Shown piece by piece: positions 50,014 to 58,417 of a stretch of 64,000 bases of DNA. This DNA is from Rhizobium sp. BK196 (lineage in GTDB: Bacteria > Pseudomonadota > Alphaproteobacteria > Rhizobiales > Rhizobiaceae), in the NCBI RefSeq assembly GCF_014193255.1, contig NZ_JACHZB010000005.1:248001-312000 (forward strand), read 5' to 3'. Position numbers and translations under genes: made by a program. The number at the start of each line of letters is the position of its first letter. Position 1 is the stretch's first letter. Under the pieces are notes generated by a model. The model was given only the letters and a program-made list of their open reading frames with translations. It was not told the origin of the DNA and did no database searches.

Positions 50014-51279
50014 ATGGAACGCATTGTTGTCACCGGCATGGGACTTGTTTCGCCGCTTGGCGTTGGCGTCGAGACCACATGGAACCGGCTCGTCGCTGGC
50101 GGTTCGGGCCTGCGCGTTCTCCCCGAAGATATGGTCGGCGATCTCGCCGCCAAGGTCGGTGGGGTCGTTCCCTCCATCAATGAGGATGCCGAAGCCGGTT
50201 TCGATCCCGACCGCGCCGTGCCGCCCAAAGACCAGAAGAAGATGGATCGCTTCATCCAGTTCGCTATGATGGCGTCAGACGAAGCGGTGCGCCAAGCCGG
50301 CTGGATGCCGGAGAGCGTGGATGCGCGCGAGCGGACGGCGACGATCATCGCCTCCGGCGTCGGCGGCTTTCCGGCGATTGCGGATGCGGTGCGCACGGCT
50401 GAGACGCGCGGCGTGAGGCGGCTCTCGCCCTTCACTGTGCCTTCCTTCCTCGTCAATCTCGCGGCCGGTCAGGTGAGTATCCGCTACGGTTTCAAAGGCC
50501 CGCTCGGGGCGCCTGTAACGGCCTGCGCGGCAAGCGTTCAAGCCATCGGCGACGCGGCGCGGCTGATCCGCTCCGGTGAAGCTGACGTCGCTATCTGCGG
50601 CGGCGCCGAAGCCTGCATCGACAAGGTGAGCCTCGGCGGCTTTGCGGCAGCTCGCGCACTCTCAAGCGGCTTCAATGACCGGCCCGAACTGGCCTCGCGT
50701 CCCTTCGACACGGCGCGCGACGGTTTCGTGATGGGCGAAGGGGCCGGCATTCTTGTCATCGAAACACTTGAGCATGCGCTGGTGCGCGGCGCGACACCTC
50801 TTGCCGAACTCGTCGGCTACGGCACGGCCGCCGACGCCTACCATATGACGGCTGGACCAGAAGACGGCGACGGTGCACGCCGGGCGATGGAAGCGGCATT
50901 ACGGCAGGCCGGTATCCCGGCCTCGGAGGTCAAGCATCTCAATGCGCATGCGACCTCGACACCGGTTGGTGACAAGGGCGAGATCGCTGCAATCGGAACA
51001 GTCTTTGGCCGCGATGGCAGCGTTGCCGTCAGCGCAACCAAATCGGCGACGGGTCATCTTCTGGGTGCTGCAGGCGGGCTCGAAGCGATCTTCACGATTC
51101 TCGCACTGCGCGACCAGATCGCTCCGCCGACGCGCAATCTGGAAACGGCCGATCCGGCGGCCGAAGGCATCGATCTCGTGGGCAAGGTGGCGCGCAAGGT
51201 AGGGATGGAATATGCGATCACCAACGGCTTCGGTTTCGGCGGCGTCAATGCCAGCGCCCTCTTCCGCCGCTGGTCCTGA
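50014..51279 (+). CDS. fabF: Beta-ketoacyl-ACP synthase II
   Basis: This 421-residue condensing enzyme elongates acyl-ACP with malonyl-ACP. The start at 50014 (MERIVVTGMGLVSPLGVG) has AAAGGAAA upstream. The catalytic triad is complete: Cys in TACAAS (about 171), His in NAHATSTPVGD (about 310) and His in SATGHLLGAAGG (about 347). The C-terminal NGFGFGGVNASALF is standard. acpP is not adjacent, so it is not in the usual fabD-fabG-acpP-fabF cluster and is likely an additional copy or a relocated gene. Confidence 0.93.
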   Translation: MERIVVTGMGLVSPLGVGVETTWNRLVAGGSGLRVLPEDMVGDLAAKVGGVVPSINEDAEAGFDPDRAVPPKDQKKMDRFIQFAMMASDEAVRQAGWMPESVDARERTATIIASGVGGFPAIADAVRTAETRGVRRLSPFTVPSFLVNLAAGQVSIRYGFKGPLGAPVTACAASVQAIGDAARLIRSGEADVAICGGAEACIDKVSLGGFAAARALSSGFNDRPELASRPFDTARDGFVMGEGAGILVIETLEHALVRGATPLAELVGYGTAADAYHMTAGPEDGDGARRAMEAALRQAGIPASEVKHLNAHATSTPVGDKGEIAAIGTVFGRDGSVAVSATKSATGHLLGAAGGLEAIFTILALRDQIAPPTRNLETADPAAEGIDLVGKVARKVGMEYAITNGFGFGGVNASALFRRWS

Positions 51280-51353
51280 GTCCTGGTTTATCGGGCTCTT
51301 TCCTTGCGCGCAAAATAGCCTACACTTCTGCTGACATAGCCGGAGATGATCCT

Positions 51354-51782
51354 ATGCGCGCCTTCTTCGCAGTGCTGGTTCTGTGTGCTGTATCCGTGAT
51401 GTCAGGCATGGCCGCCCGCGCCGAAGATCCCGTGCAGGCAACACAGACGATGATCGAGGAGCAGATCAGGGCATTCCTCAAGGACGATGCGGATACCGCC
51501 TATTCGTTTGCTGCGCCTGGCATTAAGGCCATGTATCCAGACAAAAACGTCTTCTTCGCGATGGTGAAGAAAAGCTACGAGCCGGTCTATCACCCCGGCA
51601 ACTATGCCTTCGGTCGCAGCAGATCGATCGACGACGGAGCAATGATCTATCAGGAGGTGCTGATCTCAGGTCGAGACGGCAAGGACTGGACGGCGATCTA
51701 TCAGGTCGCTCGCCAGCCCGACGGCAGCTTCAAGATCAACGGCGTGCAGATCGTGCCGAATGCCGAGAGCAAAGGCATTTGA
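51354..51782 (+). CDS. Exported DUF4864 protein
   Basis: This 142-residue protein has a signal peptide (about 1-23, ending MAARA) and then a DUF4864 domain. The segments QTMIEEQIRAFLKDDADTAYSFAAP and FFAMVKKSYEPVYHPGNYAFG are typical of the family, which has an SnoaL/NTF2-like appearance. The function is unknown. It should be periplasmic. It ends one base before the convergent tgt gene. Confidence 0.82.
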   Translation: MRAFFAVLVLCAVSVMSGMAARAEDPVQATQTMIEEQIRAFLKDDADTAYSFAAPGIKAMYPDKNVFFAMVKKSYEPVYHPGNYAFGRSRSIDDGAMIYQEVLISGRDGKDWTAIYQVARQPDGSFKINGVQIVPNAESKGI

Positions 51783-52916
51783 TCAGACGGGCTCGAGATC
51801 GCCCCTCGCCCATTCCTCGATCGTTTCCGCCATGAAATCGGCGAAACGACCTTCGGCAATCGCCTTGCGGATGCCCTGCATCAGTTCCTGATAGTAGTTC
51901 AGATTGTGCCAGGAGAGCAGCATGCCGCCGAGCGCCTCGTTGGCGCGGACAAGATGGTGGAGATAGGCACGTGAATAATCGCGCGTCGCCGGGCAGTTCG
52001 ACTGTTCGTCGAGCGGGCGCATGTCTTCTGCGTGGCGGGCGTTGCGGATATTGACCTTGCCGCGGCGGGTGAAGGCCAGACCATGGCGGCCCGAGCGGGT
52101 TGGCATTACGCAGTCGAACATATCGATGCCGCGGGCAACGGATTTCAGGATATCGTCAGGTGTGCCGACACCCATCAGGTAGCGCGGTTTTTCACCCGGC
52201 AGGGCCGGAAGTGTTTCTTCGAGCATCTTCAGCATCACATCTTGCGGCTCGCCGACTGCAAGGCCGCCGACGGCATAGCCCTTGAGGTCGAGTTTGGCGA
52301 GTTCTTCAGCAGAGCGGACACGCAGGGCCGGCACGTCGCCACCCTGGACGATACCGAACATCGCCTTGCCAGGCTGGTTGCCGAAAGCGACCTTGCAGCG
52401 CTCGGCCCAGCGCAACGAGAGCTCCATGGCGCGCTCGATTTCCTTCGGCTCGGCCGGCAGAGCCACGCATTCATCGAGTTGCATCTGGATATCCGAGCCG
52501 AGCAGCCCCTGGATTTCGATGGAGCGCTCCGGCGACATATGATGCAGGCTGCCGTCGACATGCGACTTGAAGGTGACGCCCTGCTCATCGAGCTTGCGCA
52601 GGCCGGACAGCGACATGACCTGAAAGCCGCCGGAATCCGTCAGGATTGGATGCTCCCAACGGATGAGCTTGTGCAGGCCGCCGAGGCGGGCGACACGCTC
52701 CGCCGTCGGGCGCAGCATCAGGTGGTAGGTATTGCCGAGGATGATGTCGGCACCCGTCTCGCGCACCTGGTCGAGATACATGGCCTTGACCGTGCCGACC
52801 GTACCGACCGGCATGAAGGCCGGTGTGCGGATCGTGCCGCGCGGCATGGAAACTTCACCGAGGCGCGCGCCGCCATCGGTCTTCTTTAGGGTGAACTGGA
52901 AGTTCTCAGTCGTCAT
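51783..52916 (-). CDS. tgt: tRNA-guanine transglycosylase with a reduced zinc site
   Basis: This 377-residue TIM-barrel enzyme exchanges guanine-34 for preQ1 in tRNAs of the GUN type. Active-site residues are present: Asp94 in LTDSGGFQ, Asp148 in MQLDEC, the nucleophilic Asp within [17 protein letters not shown] (about 265-268), and FGIVQGG. The zinc cluster, C-x-C-x-x-C...H in E. coli TGT (302, 304, 307, 333), reads Ser306, Cys308, Thr311 and His337, so two of four ligands are missing. The gene overlaps queA by four bases, forming a queuosine operon. Confidence 0.95.
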   Translation of the reverse strand: MTTENFQFTLKKTDGGARLGEVSMPRGTIRTPAFMPVGTVGTVKAMYLDQVRETGADIILGNTYHLMLRPTAERVARLGGLHKLIRWEHPILTDSGGFQVMSLSGLRKLDEQGVTFKSHVDGSLHHMSPERSIEIQGLLGSDIQMQLDECVALPAEPKEIERAMELSLRWAERCKVAFGNQPGKAMFGIVQGGDVPALRVRSAEELAKLDLKGYAVGGLAVGEPQDVMLKMLEETLPALPGEKPRYLMGVGTPDDILKSVARGIDMFDCVMPTRSGRHGLAFTRRGKVNIRNARHAEDMRPLDEQSNCPATRDYSRAYLHHLVRANEALGGMLLSWHNLNYYQELMQGIRKAIAEGRFADFMAETIEEWARGDLEPV

Positions 52917-53998
52917 CGGTCTTTCCGGAAAAGAAGGCTCGCGTCGCCGTAGGAATAGAAGCGGTAGCCTGTCGAAATGGCATGTTTATAGGCCGCGTGC
53001 ATGGTGTCGAAGCCGGCGAAGGCCGAGACCAGCATGAACAGTGTCGAACGCGGCAGGTGGAAATTCGTCATCAGGATATCGACCGCCTTGAAACGGTATC
53101 CGGGCGTGATGAAGATGCCGGTCGCGCCGGCCCAGGGCTTGATCTCGCCGCTCTCCTCTGCAGCGCTCTCGATCAGCCGCAGCGAGGTCGTGCCGATGCA
53201 GATGATGCGCCCGCCCCTTTGCCGCACGGCATTCAGCTTCGCAGCGATCTCGGCGCTGACATAGCCGCTTTCGAGATGCATCTTGTGATCGTCGGTATCT
53301 TCGGCCTTGACCGGCAGGAAGGTGCCGGCGCCAACGTGAAGCGTCACGAAATGCCGTTCGATGCCAGCCTTGTCGAGCGCCTCGAACAGATCAGGTGTGA
53401 AATGCAGGCCGGCGGTCGGGGCAGCGACAGCTCCTTCCTCCCGCGCATAGATCGTCTGGTAGTCGGCGCGGTCGCGCTCATCCTCCGGCCGCTTGGCGGC
53501 GATATAGGGCGGCAGCGGAATATGGCCGACGCTGGCAATGGCCTCATCGAGCGCAGGGCCGGAGAGGTCGAAGGAGAGCGTCACCTCGCCCGCTTCGCCC
53601 TTTTCCTCGACGGTCGCATCGAGCGAGCCGATCATGCAGCTTTCGCCGCCATGGCCGAAGGCGATACGGTCGCCCTCCTTGATGCGTTTTCCGGGCTTGG
53701 CGAAGGCCTTCCATTTGTTGGCGCCGATGCGCATGTGGAGTGTGGCCGAAACCTGCTGGCCGCCGGCGCCCTCGCGATGGCGAATGCCTTCGAGTTGGGC
53801 CGGAATGACCTTGGTATCGTTGAAGACCAGCGCATCGCCTGCCTGCAGGAAAGAGGGCAGATCCGAGACGCGGTGATCGGAAAGCACTATCCGCGCATTC
53901 GGATCGACGACGAGCAGCCGCGCGCTGTCGCGCGGCTCGGCGGGCCGCAGCGCAATGCGTTCATCCGGCAGGTCGAAATCGAAGAGGTCTACGCGCAT
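52913..53998 (-). CDS. queA: S-adenosylmethionine:tRNA ribosyltransferase-isomerase
   Basis: This 361-residue enzyme adds the epoxycyclopentane ring to preQ1 in tRNA. The start at 53998 ([19 protein letters not shown]) matches the family; an ATG 18 bases upstream would add six residues. [24 protein letters not shown] and [22 protein letters not shown] are the conserved segments. The C-terminal [20 protein letters not shown] is intact. It is followed, with a four-base overlap, by tgt. Confidence 0.96.
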   Translation of the reverse strand: MRVDLFDFDLPDERIALRPAEPRDSARLLVVDPNARIVLSDHRVSDLPSFLQAGDALVFNDTKVIPAQLEGIRHREGAGGQQVSATLHMRIGANKWKAFAKPGKRIKEGDRIAFGHGGESCMIGSLDATVEEKGEAGEVTLSFDLSGPALDEAIASVGHIPLPPYIAAKRPEDERDRADYQTIYAREEGAVAAPTAGLHFTPDLFEALDKAGIERHFVTLHVGAGTFLPVKAEDTDDHKMHLESGYVSAEIAAKLNAVRQRGGRIICIGTTSLRLIESAAEESGEIKPWAGATGIFITPGYRFKAVDILMTNFHLPRSTLFMLVSAFAGFDTMHAAYKHAISTGYRFYSYGDASLLFRKDR

Positions 53999-54017
53999 CG
54001 AGGCACTTTCAGGCAAA

Positions 54018-54054
54018 GCGAAACCCGCCCCGCGCTCGCGCGCAAGGGCGGGTT
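54018..54054 (-). terminator. Terminator after the cytoplasmic cyclophilin gene
   Basis: On the minus strand AACCCGCCC and GGGCGGGTT form a stem around a GC-rich loop, followed by TCGCTTTGCC. It lies between ppiB and queA, though the tail is not strongly T-rich. Confidence 0.6.
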
Positions 54055-54070
54055 CCAGCAGAAATCACAA

Positions 54071-54580
54071 TCAGACGTCGGCGGCAACCCGCATGGAGAC
54101 GATCGAATCCGGATCGGAAACGGGTTCGCCCTTCTTGATCTTGTCAATATTGTTCATGCCTTCGATGACCTGGCCCCAGACGGAATACTGCTTGTTCAGC
54201 CATGGAGCATCGGTGAAGCAGATGAAGAACTGGGAGTTGGCCGAGTTGGGACTCTGCGAACGAGCCATCGAGCAGGTGCCGCGGACATGCGGTGTTGCGG
54301 AGAATTCAGCCTTTAGATCGTCCTTCGAAGAGCCGCCCATGCCGGCGCGACCTGGGTTGAAGCTCTCTCCGCCCTTCTTGCCGAACTGCACGTCACCCGT
54401 CTGCGCCATGAAATCGGCGATGACGCGGTGGAAAACGACACCGTCATAGGCCTTCTCGCGGGCAAGTTCCTTGATGCGCTTGACATGCTCGGGAGCCACC
54501 TGCGGCAGAAGCTGGATGACAACCTTGCCCTTGGTGGTTTCCAGAATGATGGTGTTTTCCGGATCCTTGATCTCGGCCAT
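54071..54580 (-). CDS. ppiB: Cyclophilin-type peptidylprolyl isomerase, cytoplasmic
   Basis: This 169-residue protein is a single cyclophilin domain without signal peptide. The active site is FHRVIADFMAQTGDVQFGKKGG (the Arg-Phe-Met-Gln set) with ARSQSPNSANSQFFICFTDAPWLN and a late VWGQVIEGM. It catalyses prolyl cis-trans isomerisation in protein folding. The neighbouring upstream gene is a paralogue with a signal peptide, so the pair covers both compartments. Confidence 0.95.
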   Translation of the reverse strand: MAEIKDPENTIILETTKGKVVIQLLPQVAPEHVKRIKELAREKAYDGVVFHRVIADFMAQTGDVQFGKKGGESFNPGRAGMGGSSKDDLKAEFSATPHVRGTCSMARSQSPNSANSQFFICFTDAPWLNKQYSVWGQVIEGMNNIDKIKKGEPVSDPDSIVSMRVAADV

Positions 54581-54605
54581 TGTCGTTCTCCTTGTTGTCT
54601 TGAAC

Positions 54606-55178
54606 TTACTTCTTGCCCAGCGTGACCTTGATCATGCGATCGGGATTGCTGACTTCGCCGTTCTGGCCTTCGCCCTTCTTGATCTTGTCGACGTTTTCCA
54701 TGCCGGAGACAACCTTGCCGACGACCGTGTACTGGCCGTTCAGGAAGGAGCCGTCAGCGAACATGATGAAGAACTGCGAGTTGGCGGAATTCGGATCCTG
54801 GGCGCGCGCCATGCCGACCGTGCCGCGGACGAAGGGCGTCTTGGAAAATTCTGCCGGAAGGTCAGGCAGATCGGAGCCGCCGGTGCCAGCCTGGCTCGCA
54901 TCGAAGTTCTTTTCCATGTTGCCGTATTTCACGTCGCCGGTCTGGGCCATAAAGCCGGGGATGACACGGTGGAAGGCGACATTATCGTATTCACCCTTCT
55001 TCACCAGCGCTTCGATCTGCGCAACGTGCTTTGGCGCAACGTCAGGCAGGAGCTGGATCACGACCGGGCCGCTCTTCAGCTGAATGGTGACGTAGTGATC
55101 GGCAGCCTGCGCAAAGGCGTCCCCCGCGAAAGAAGCGAAATACAGCACGCCGGCAAATGCAAGATAGAAGAGTTTCAT
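54606..55178 (-). CDS. Cyclophilin-type peptidylprolyl isomerase, exported
   Basis: This 190-residue cyclophilin has a signal peptide (about 1-24, ending GDAFA) and so acts in the periplasm. The domain shows AFHRVIPGFMAQTGDVKYGN, MARAQDPNSANSQFFIMFAD and YTVVGKVVSGME. It is 25 bases upstream of ppiB on the same strand and the two are co-transcribed duplicates. Confidence 0.94.
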   Translation of the reverse strand: MKLFYLAFAGVLYFASFAGDAFAQAADHYVTIQLKSGPVVIQLLPDVAPKHVAQIEALVKKGEYDNVAFHRVIPGFMAQTGDVKYGNMEKNFDASQAGTGGSDLPDLPAEFSKTPFVRGTVGMARAQDPNSANSQFFIMFADGSFLNGQYTVVGKVVSGMENVDKIKKGEGQNGEVSNPDRMIKVTLGKK

Positions 55179-55204
55179 GTGGGCTCCATTGAGGCGGTTT
55201 CCGC

Positions 55205-55699
55205 CTAGTCTTTGCGCTTGGATTTCAAGGCTTTCAACACGGCCGCCGGTACGAAGGCGCTGACATCTCCGCCCATGGCCGCGATCTGGCGCACCAATGT
55301 GGCGGTAATGGGCCGCGAGGCTGTGCCTGCCGGCAAAAAGATGGTCTGGATATCGGGCGCCATCTGCCGATTCATCCCAGCCATCTGCATTTCATAATCG
55401 AGATCGGTGCCGTCACGCACGCCGCGGATAAGCAGGCTTGCGCCATGCGCGCGCGCAGCATCGACGACGAGATTGTCGAAGGAGACGACATCGATAAGCG
55501 CGCTCTTTTCCGGCAGCACTTCGGCGAGCGACGCGCGGATCAGTTCGGCCTTTTCGTTGAAGGAAAAGAGCGCTGTCTTACCGGGGTGGATACCGATTGC
55601 GACAATCACCTTTTCGGCGACGTTGAGCGCCTGCACCAGCACGTCAACGTGTCCGTTGGTGATCGGGTCGAAGGACCCCGGATAGAAAGCTGTGGTCAT
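55205..55699 (-). CDS. coaD: Phosphopantetheine adenylyltransferase
   Basis: This 164-residue enzyme makes dephospho-CoA from 4'-phosphopantetheine and ATP. The nucleotidyltransferase motif [16 protein letters not shown] (about 5-20) includes the T-x-G-H signature, and [20 protein letters not shown] and [20 protein letters not shown] complete the active site. The cyclophilin genes follow after 26 bases, probably as one transcript. Confidence 0.96.
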   Translation of the reverse strand: MTTAFYPGSFDPITNGHVDVLVQALNVAEKVIVAIGIHPGKTALFSFNEKAELIRASLAEVLPEKSALIDVVSFDNLVVDAARAHGASLLIRGVRDGTDLDYEMQMAGMNRQMAPDIQTIFLPAGTASRPITATLVRQIAAMGGDVSAFVPAAVLKALKSKRKD

Positions 55700-55895
55700 T
55701 TGGTCCGGCCGTTCGTTTGACGCCTTTTGTCATGGAAGCCGTTTTCCCGCAAGTCAATTAGCCATGCCGTCAGAGACGGCTGAACGATGAATGAACGGCA
55801 CGTTCAAGGCCCGCTCAGACGCGATCTGCTTTACTCAGATCATCGACACAGAAGCTACCGGTCCCGGTAGCGTCATCCCCGGAAAGACCCGGATC

Positions 55896-56066
55896 ATGCT
55901 GATCATCCTCATTGCAATAGCCGTTATTTTTTCGGTATTTGCAGAGCTTTTCTATGGTTACTTCGCAGATCGGCATCAGCTTGGCTGGGTGCGCCCGGAA
56001 GTCAATGAACATGCAGCCATCATGCGCCAGCTTGGACGCATGCGTTCTAATCGATTTGAATTCTGA
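55896..56066 (+). CDS. Small membrane protein (56 residues)
   Basis: The frame encodes one hydrophobic helix (MLIILIAIAVIFSVFAELFY) followed by a charged cytoplasmic or periplasmic tail ending RSNRFEF. The ATG at 55896 has GGAAAG ten bases upstream, slightly far. A longer frame begins at 55791 but its extra residues show no logic. It is the first of three consecutive small plus-strand genes. No family recognised. Confidence 0.45.
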   Translation: MLIILIAIAVIFSVFAELFYGYFADRHQLGWVRPEVNEHAAIMRQLGRMRSNRFEF

Positions 56067-56135
56067 ACGGCAGATGAACACGACATTCAAGGTCGCTTCA
56101 GAACACCATTGGTAAACCCCCGTCAACATCCGGCG

Positions 56136-56160
56136 GGAACCTTTTAAAGACGGATGCGTT
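56136..56160 (+). promoter_or_regulatory. EcfG-type general stress promoter in the small-gene cluster
   Basis: GGAAC (56136-56140) and CGTT (56157-56160) are separated by 16 bases, the EcfG/RpoE2 pattern. The transcript would begin near 56167, after the ATG at 56164, which supports translation from the downstream ATG at 56212. Confidence 0.62.
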
Positions 56161-56211
56161 CACATGATCGACACATACGAGAAGCGGCAACGCGGCAGGA
56201 AGGGAATTAAG

Positions 56212-56373
56212 ATGCCTGGCAAGATCACCATGATCAACATGCTCTGGATGGTAATGATTACGGGCATGCTGACTGCCACAATCGCTCTCTATGACAACCA
56301 GAAGGTTGATGCTTCCAAAGTCTATGGCCCATTCGCTTCGGCACGCACCGTAAGCGTACTCGGTCAGTACTAA
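56212..56373 (+). CDS. Small membrane protein (53 residues), predicted stress-induced
   Basis: The frame encodes MPGKITMINMLWMVMITGML and a further short hydrophobic stretch, then a polar tail with VYGPFASARTVSVLGQY. One membrane helix is predicted (about 7-26). AGGAAGGGAATTAAG precedes the ATG, a good ribosome-binding site, and an EcfG-type promoter lies 50-75 bases upstream. An upstream ATG at 56164 is in frame but would precede the predicted transcript start. No family recognised. Confidence 0.55.
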   Translation: MPGKITMINMLWMVMITGMLTATIALYDNQKVDASKVYGPFASARTVSVLGQY

Positions 56374-56410
56374 GGGGCGTTAACGCAACTCCCTGTAGAA
56401 AGGAACGGCC

Positions 56411-56545
56411 ATGTTCGCGATCCTGACAGTTCTCACAGCACTCATCAGTATCATGTTCATAGTGTCCGTTACTTCGACGATTTCCGCGCTACGCCGTGAA
56501 AGCGAGGAAGTGAAATCGCTCAACAAGAAGCATAGCGCTTTCTAA
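56411..56545 (+). CDS. Small membrane protein (44 residues)
   Basis: This short frame encodes MFAILTVLTALISIMFIVSV, one hydrophobic helix, then TSTISALRRESEEVKSLNKK and HSAF, a charged amphipathic tail. AAAGGAACGGCC directly before the ATG provides a ribosome-binding site. It follows the 53-residue gene by 37 bases and is followed by a perfect terminator, so the two small genes probably form one transcript. It is below usual length cut-offs. Confidence 0.55.
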   Translation: MFAILTVLTALISIMFIVSVTSTISALRRESEEVKSLNKKHSAF

Positions 56546-56575
56546 AGCCGCTCCTGCAGCGCAAAGCATGAATGC

Positions 56576-56603
56576 AAGCCGGATGTTCTGCATCCGGCTT
56601 TTC
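56576..56603 (+). terminator. Rho-independent terminator after the small-gene cluster
   Basis: The perfect 10-base arms AAGCCGGATG and CATCCGGCTT enclose a 5-base loop and are followed by TTCTC. It begins 30 bases after the 44-residue gene, evidence that this small region is a real transcription unit. It may also serve the convergent minus-strand operon. Confidence 0.82.
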
Positions 56604-56909
56604 TCATGGCGAAGATGCAGGCTGTAGCGCCAGACAGCCGCTCTTACGCAGCGGCAGAACAAGAAGCGCCCCCTTGCCATAGAGCGCACGCACATAGTCG
56701 CTGCGTTCGCTTGTGACGACGGCAAAGCTCCTGTTCCACCGCAGGATGGAGGCATCTTCGGGCAATGAGCCGGGTTCAATGCTGCCGGCGGGAAAGACCA
56801 TGGCAGCTGGCGCCTCGCCCGTTGCCGCAAAGACCACAGCAAACAGCACGAAGACTGCAGCGACGACCGCAATCGAAGTGCCTGTCCTGCGTGCCAAGCG
56901 TGTGATCAA
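56604..56909 (-). CDS. Small membrane-anchored protein of unknown function
   Basis: This 101-residue protein has one N-terminal hydrophobic helix (about 12-30; SIAVVAAVFVLFAVVFAATG) and a periplasmic domain of about 65 residues containing RWNRSFAVVTSERSDYVRAL. The start is a TTG at 56909. It is the last gene of a four-gene minus-strand operon that begins with a flavoprotein gene, 20 bases after the 357-residue gene. No family recognised. Confidence 0.6.
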   Translation of the reverse strand: MITRLARRTGTSIAVVAAVFVLFAVVFAATGEAPAAMVFPAGSIEPGSLPEDASILRWNRSFAVVTSERSDYVRALYGKGALLVLPLRKSGCLALQPASSP

Positions 56910-56929
56910 AGAGCGACCTGTCCGATGGT

Positions 56930-58003
56930 TCAGAAATCGAATATATGCTCGAGGCCGGGATCGGCAATCGGCCGGTCTTTGAGCAGCGGCGCCAGATCAG
57001 GTATCCTGACTGACAGAAGCAGGCGGTCGCTGTCAAAACCGGTGCGAGGCAGGCGGGCGATCACCTCGCCGGCCAGATTGCCTTGCTCCATCCCTGAAGG
57101 CATGGTTAGCGACACCATGATTTCGTCGTTGCCGGCAATCTCGCGGATTGTGCCGCCGGCCTTCGCGATCTCCGCAAGGATACGGGTGAAGCGGTCGTAG
57201 CGCGGCGTTTCGATCAGTACACCATCAGCACTTTCCGAAATGACCGATACATCGGGAATTGTCGAAAGCGTGTTCGCCGGCAGCCCTGATACGACCGATC
57301 GGATCGTTAGCTTCGCCTCGCCCGTTGCCGCAACAGCGCTGGCAATCATGCCGGCATAGCCAATTTTGGCACGCCACTCGCCGCCGAGCGCCAGACGGCG
57401 CTCCCAGCCGCGCAGCGGCTCTTCTACAGGTGCGGCCCAAAGCCTGTCGATCCAGGGTTGAAAGGGATATTTGTACCATGGGGTCTGACGCAGGAAGGCG
57501 GCATAATCGATCGCCATCTCACGGGCAACGATATCCTGCGGCGTCTTTTCGCTGCCGCGCCAGAGCGCAAAGAGCCGGCCGACTGTTTCCTCATAGGTCG
57601 CCTTCAGGCCCATTTCGATGGTGAAGCTGACACCGATGGTGGCGATCATCATTCGCGTCTCGCTGTCAGCGCCGCCGTGGCGATCGGCAATACGGGCCAG
57701 CGCACAGTCTGCGACCCAGAAATCCCTCACGCTGGAGACATAGCCGAAGCCATGTTCGTCGCCCGTCTTCAGGGTTTCGGCGAGGCCGTCATAGGCATAG
57801 ACGATATGCCACTCCGGATAGGTGAGATAGGTATTGGCCTCCTGCCGGCGGGATTCGGGATCCGATATCAGCGGCTTATAGCTGTCAGGCTCAGGGTCGG
57901 CATGGCAGAAGGTTTCGACATAGGCAACGGGGCTGAGCAGCAGCAGGACGACGACGAGAACCGCGAGGAGCCAGCCGATGATCTTCAGAAGACGCCGCAT
58001 CAC
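56930..58003 (-). CDS. Membrane-anchored protein of unknown function (357 residues)
   Basis: One N-terminal helix (about 8-26) anchors a large, presumably periplasmic domain. Distinctive segments are SRRQEANTYLTYPEWHIVYA (about 51-70) and DFWVADCALARIADRHGG, plus TIGVSFTIEMGLKATYEETV near 120-140. I recall similar hypothetical proteins in other Proteobacteria but no function. The start overlaps the stop of the preceding four-helix gene (ATGA), so it is co-translated within the flavoprotein operon. The tryptophan- and histidine-rich N-terminal part might bind a ligand or metal; that is speculation. Confidence 0.7.
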   Translation of the reverse strand: MMRRLLKIIGWLLAVLVVVLLLLSPVAYVETFCHADPEPDSYKPLISDPESRRQEANTYLTYPEWHIVYAYDGLAETLKTGDEHGFGYVSSVRDFWVADCALARIADRHGGADSETRMMIATIGVSFTIEMGLKATYEETVGRLFALWRGSEKTPQDIVAREMAIDYAAFLRQTPWYKYPFQPWIDRLWAAPVEEPLRGWERRLALGGEWRAKIGYAGMIASAVAATGEAKLTIRSVVSGLPANTLSTIPDVSVISESADGVLIETPRYDRFTRILAEIAKAGGTIREIAGNDEIMVSLTMPSGMEQGNLAGEVIARLPRTGFDSDRLLLSVRIPDLAPLLKDRPIADPGLEHIFDF

Positions 58004-58410
58004 GGGGCCTCACGGCGGAAGATATAGCTGGATGCGAGCCCCACACCGCCAAGAAAGAGATGCGGCAGGTTGGCGAGGACCTTGAACGTAAAGGGAAGAT
58101 CCTGAATTCCGTAGTTGACGATACCGAGATCAAGATAACCCGACCCGGTGACCAGTCCAAGCAGGCCATCGCTGAAATAGAGCAAGCCGAAATAGAAAAG
58201 GAAGTTTCGGGATGCACGGGCCGACAGGAAGGCTGCGATACCGGCCCAGGCGGCCGAGGCCAGATGCAGGCTGTCGTCATAGATATCGAGCGCGAAAATC
58301 CCGAAAGCGCGCCCCTCCGCATCCGTCAGTCCCGGAATGTAATTCAACGCGGCCGCAAAGAGCAGAGCCGCCGTATAAAGCGCGGCAATCAACCGAAGCC
58401 TGGACATCAT
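58000..58410 (-). CDS. Small four-helix integral membrane protein
   Basis: This 136-residue protein has four hydrophobic helices (about 5-22, 45-65, 70-88 and 105-128) linked by short loops with HLASAAWAGIAAFLSARASR and FYFGLLYFSDGLLGLVTGSG. The fold could be that of a small electron-carrier or heme-binding membrane subunit, but no conserved histidine pair is obvious. It follows the flavoprotein gene by seven bases and overlaps the 357-residue gene by four. No family recognised. Confidence 0.65.
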   Translation of the reverse strand: MMSRLRLIAALYTAALLFAAALNYIPGLTDAEGRAFGIFALDIYDDSLHLASAAWAGIAAFLSARASRNFLFYFGLLYFSDGLLGLVTGSGYLDLGIVNYGIQDLPFTFKVLANLPHLFLGGVGLASSYIFRREAP

Positions 58411-58417
58411 GATCTCC

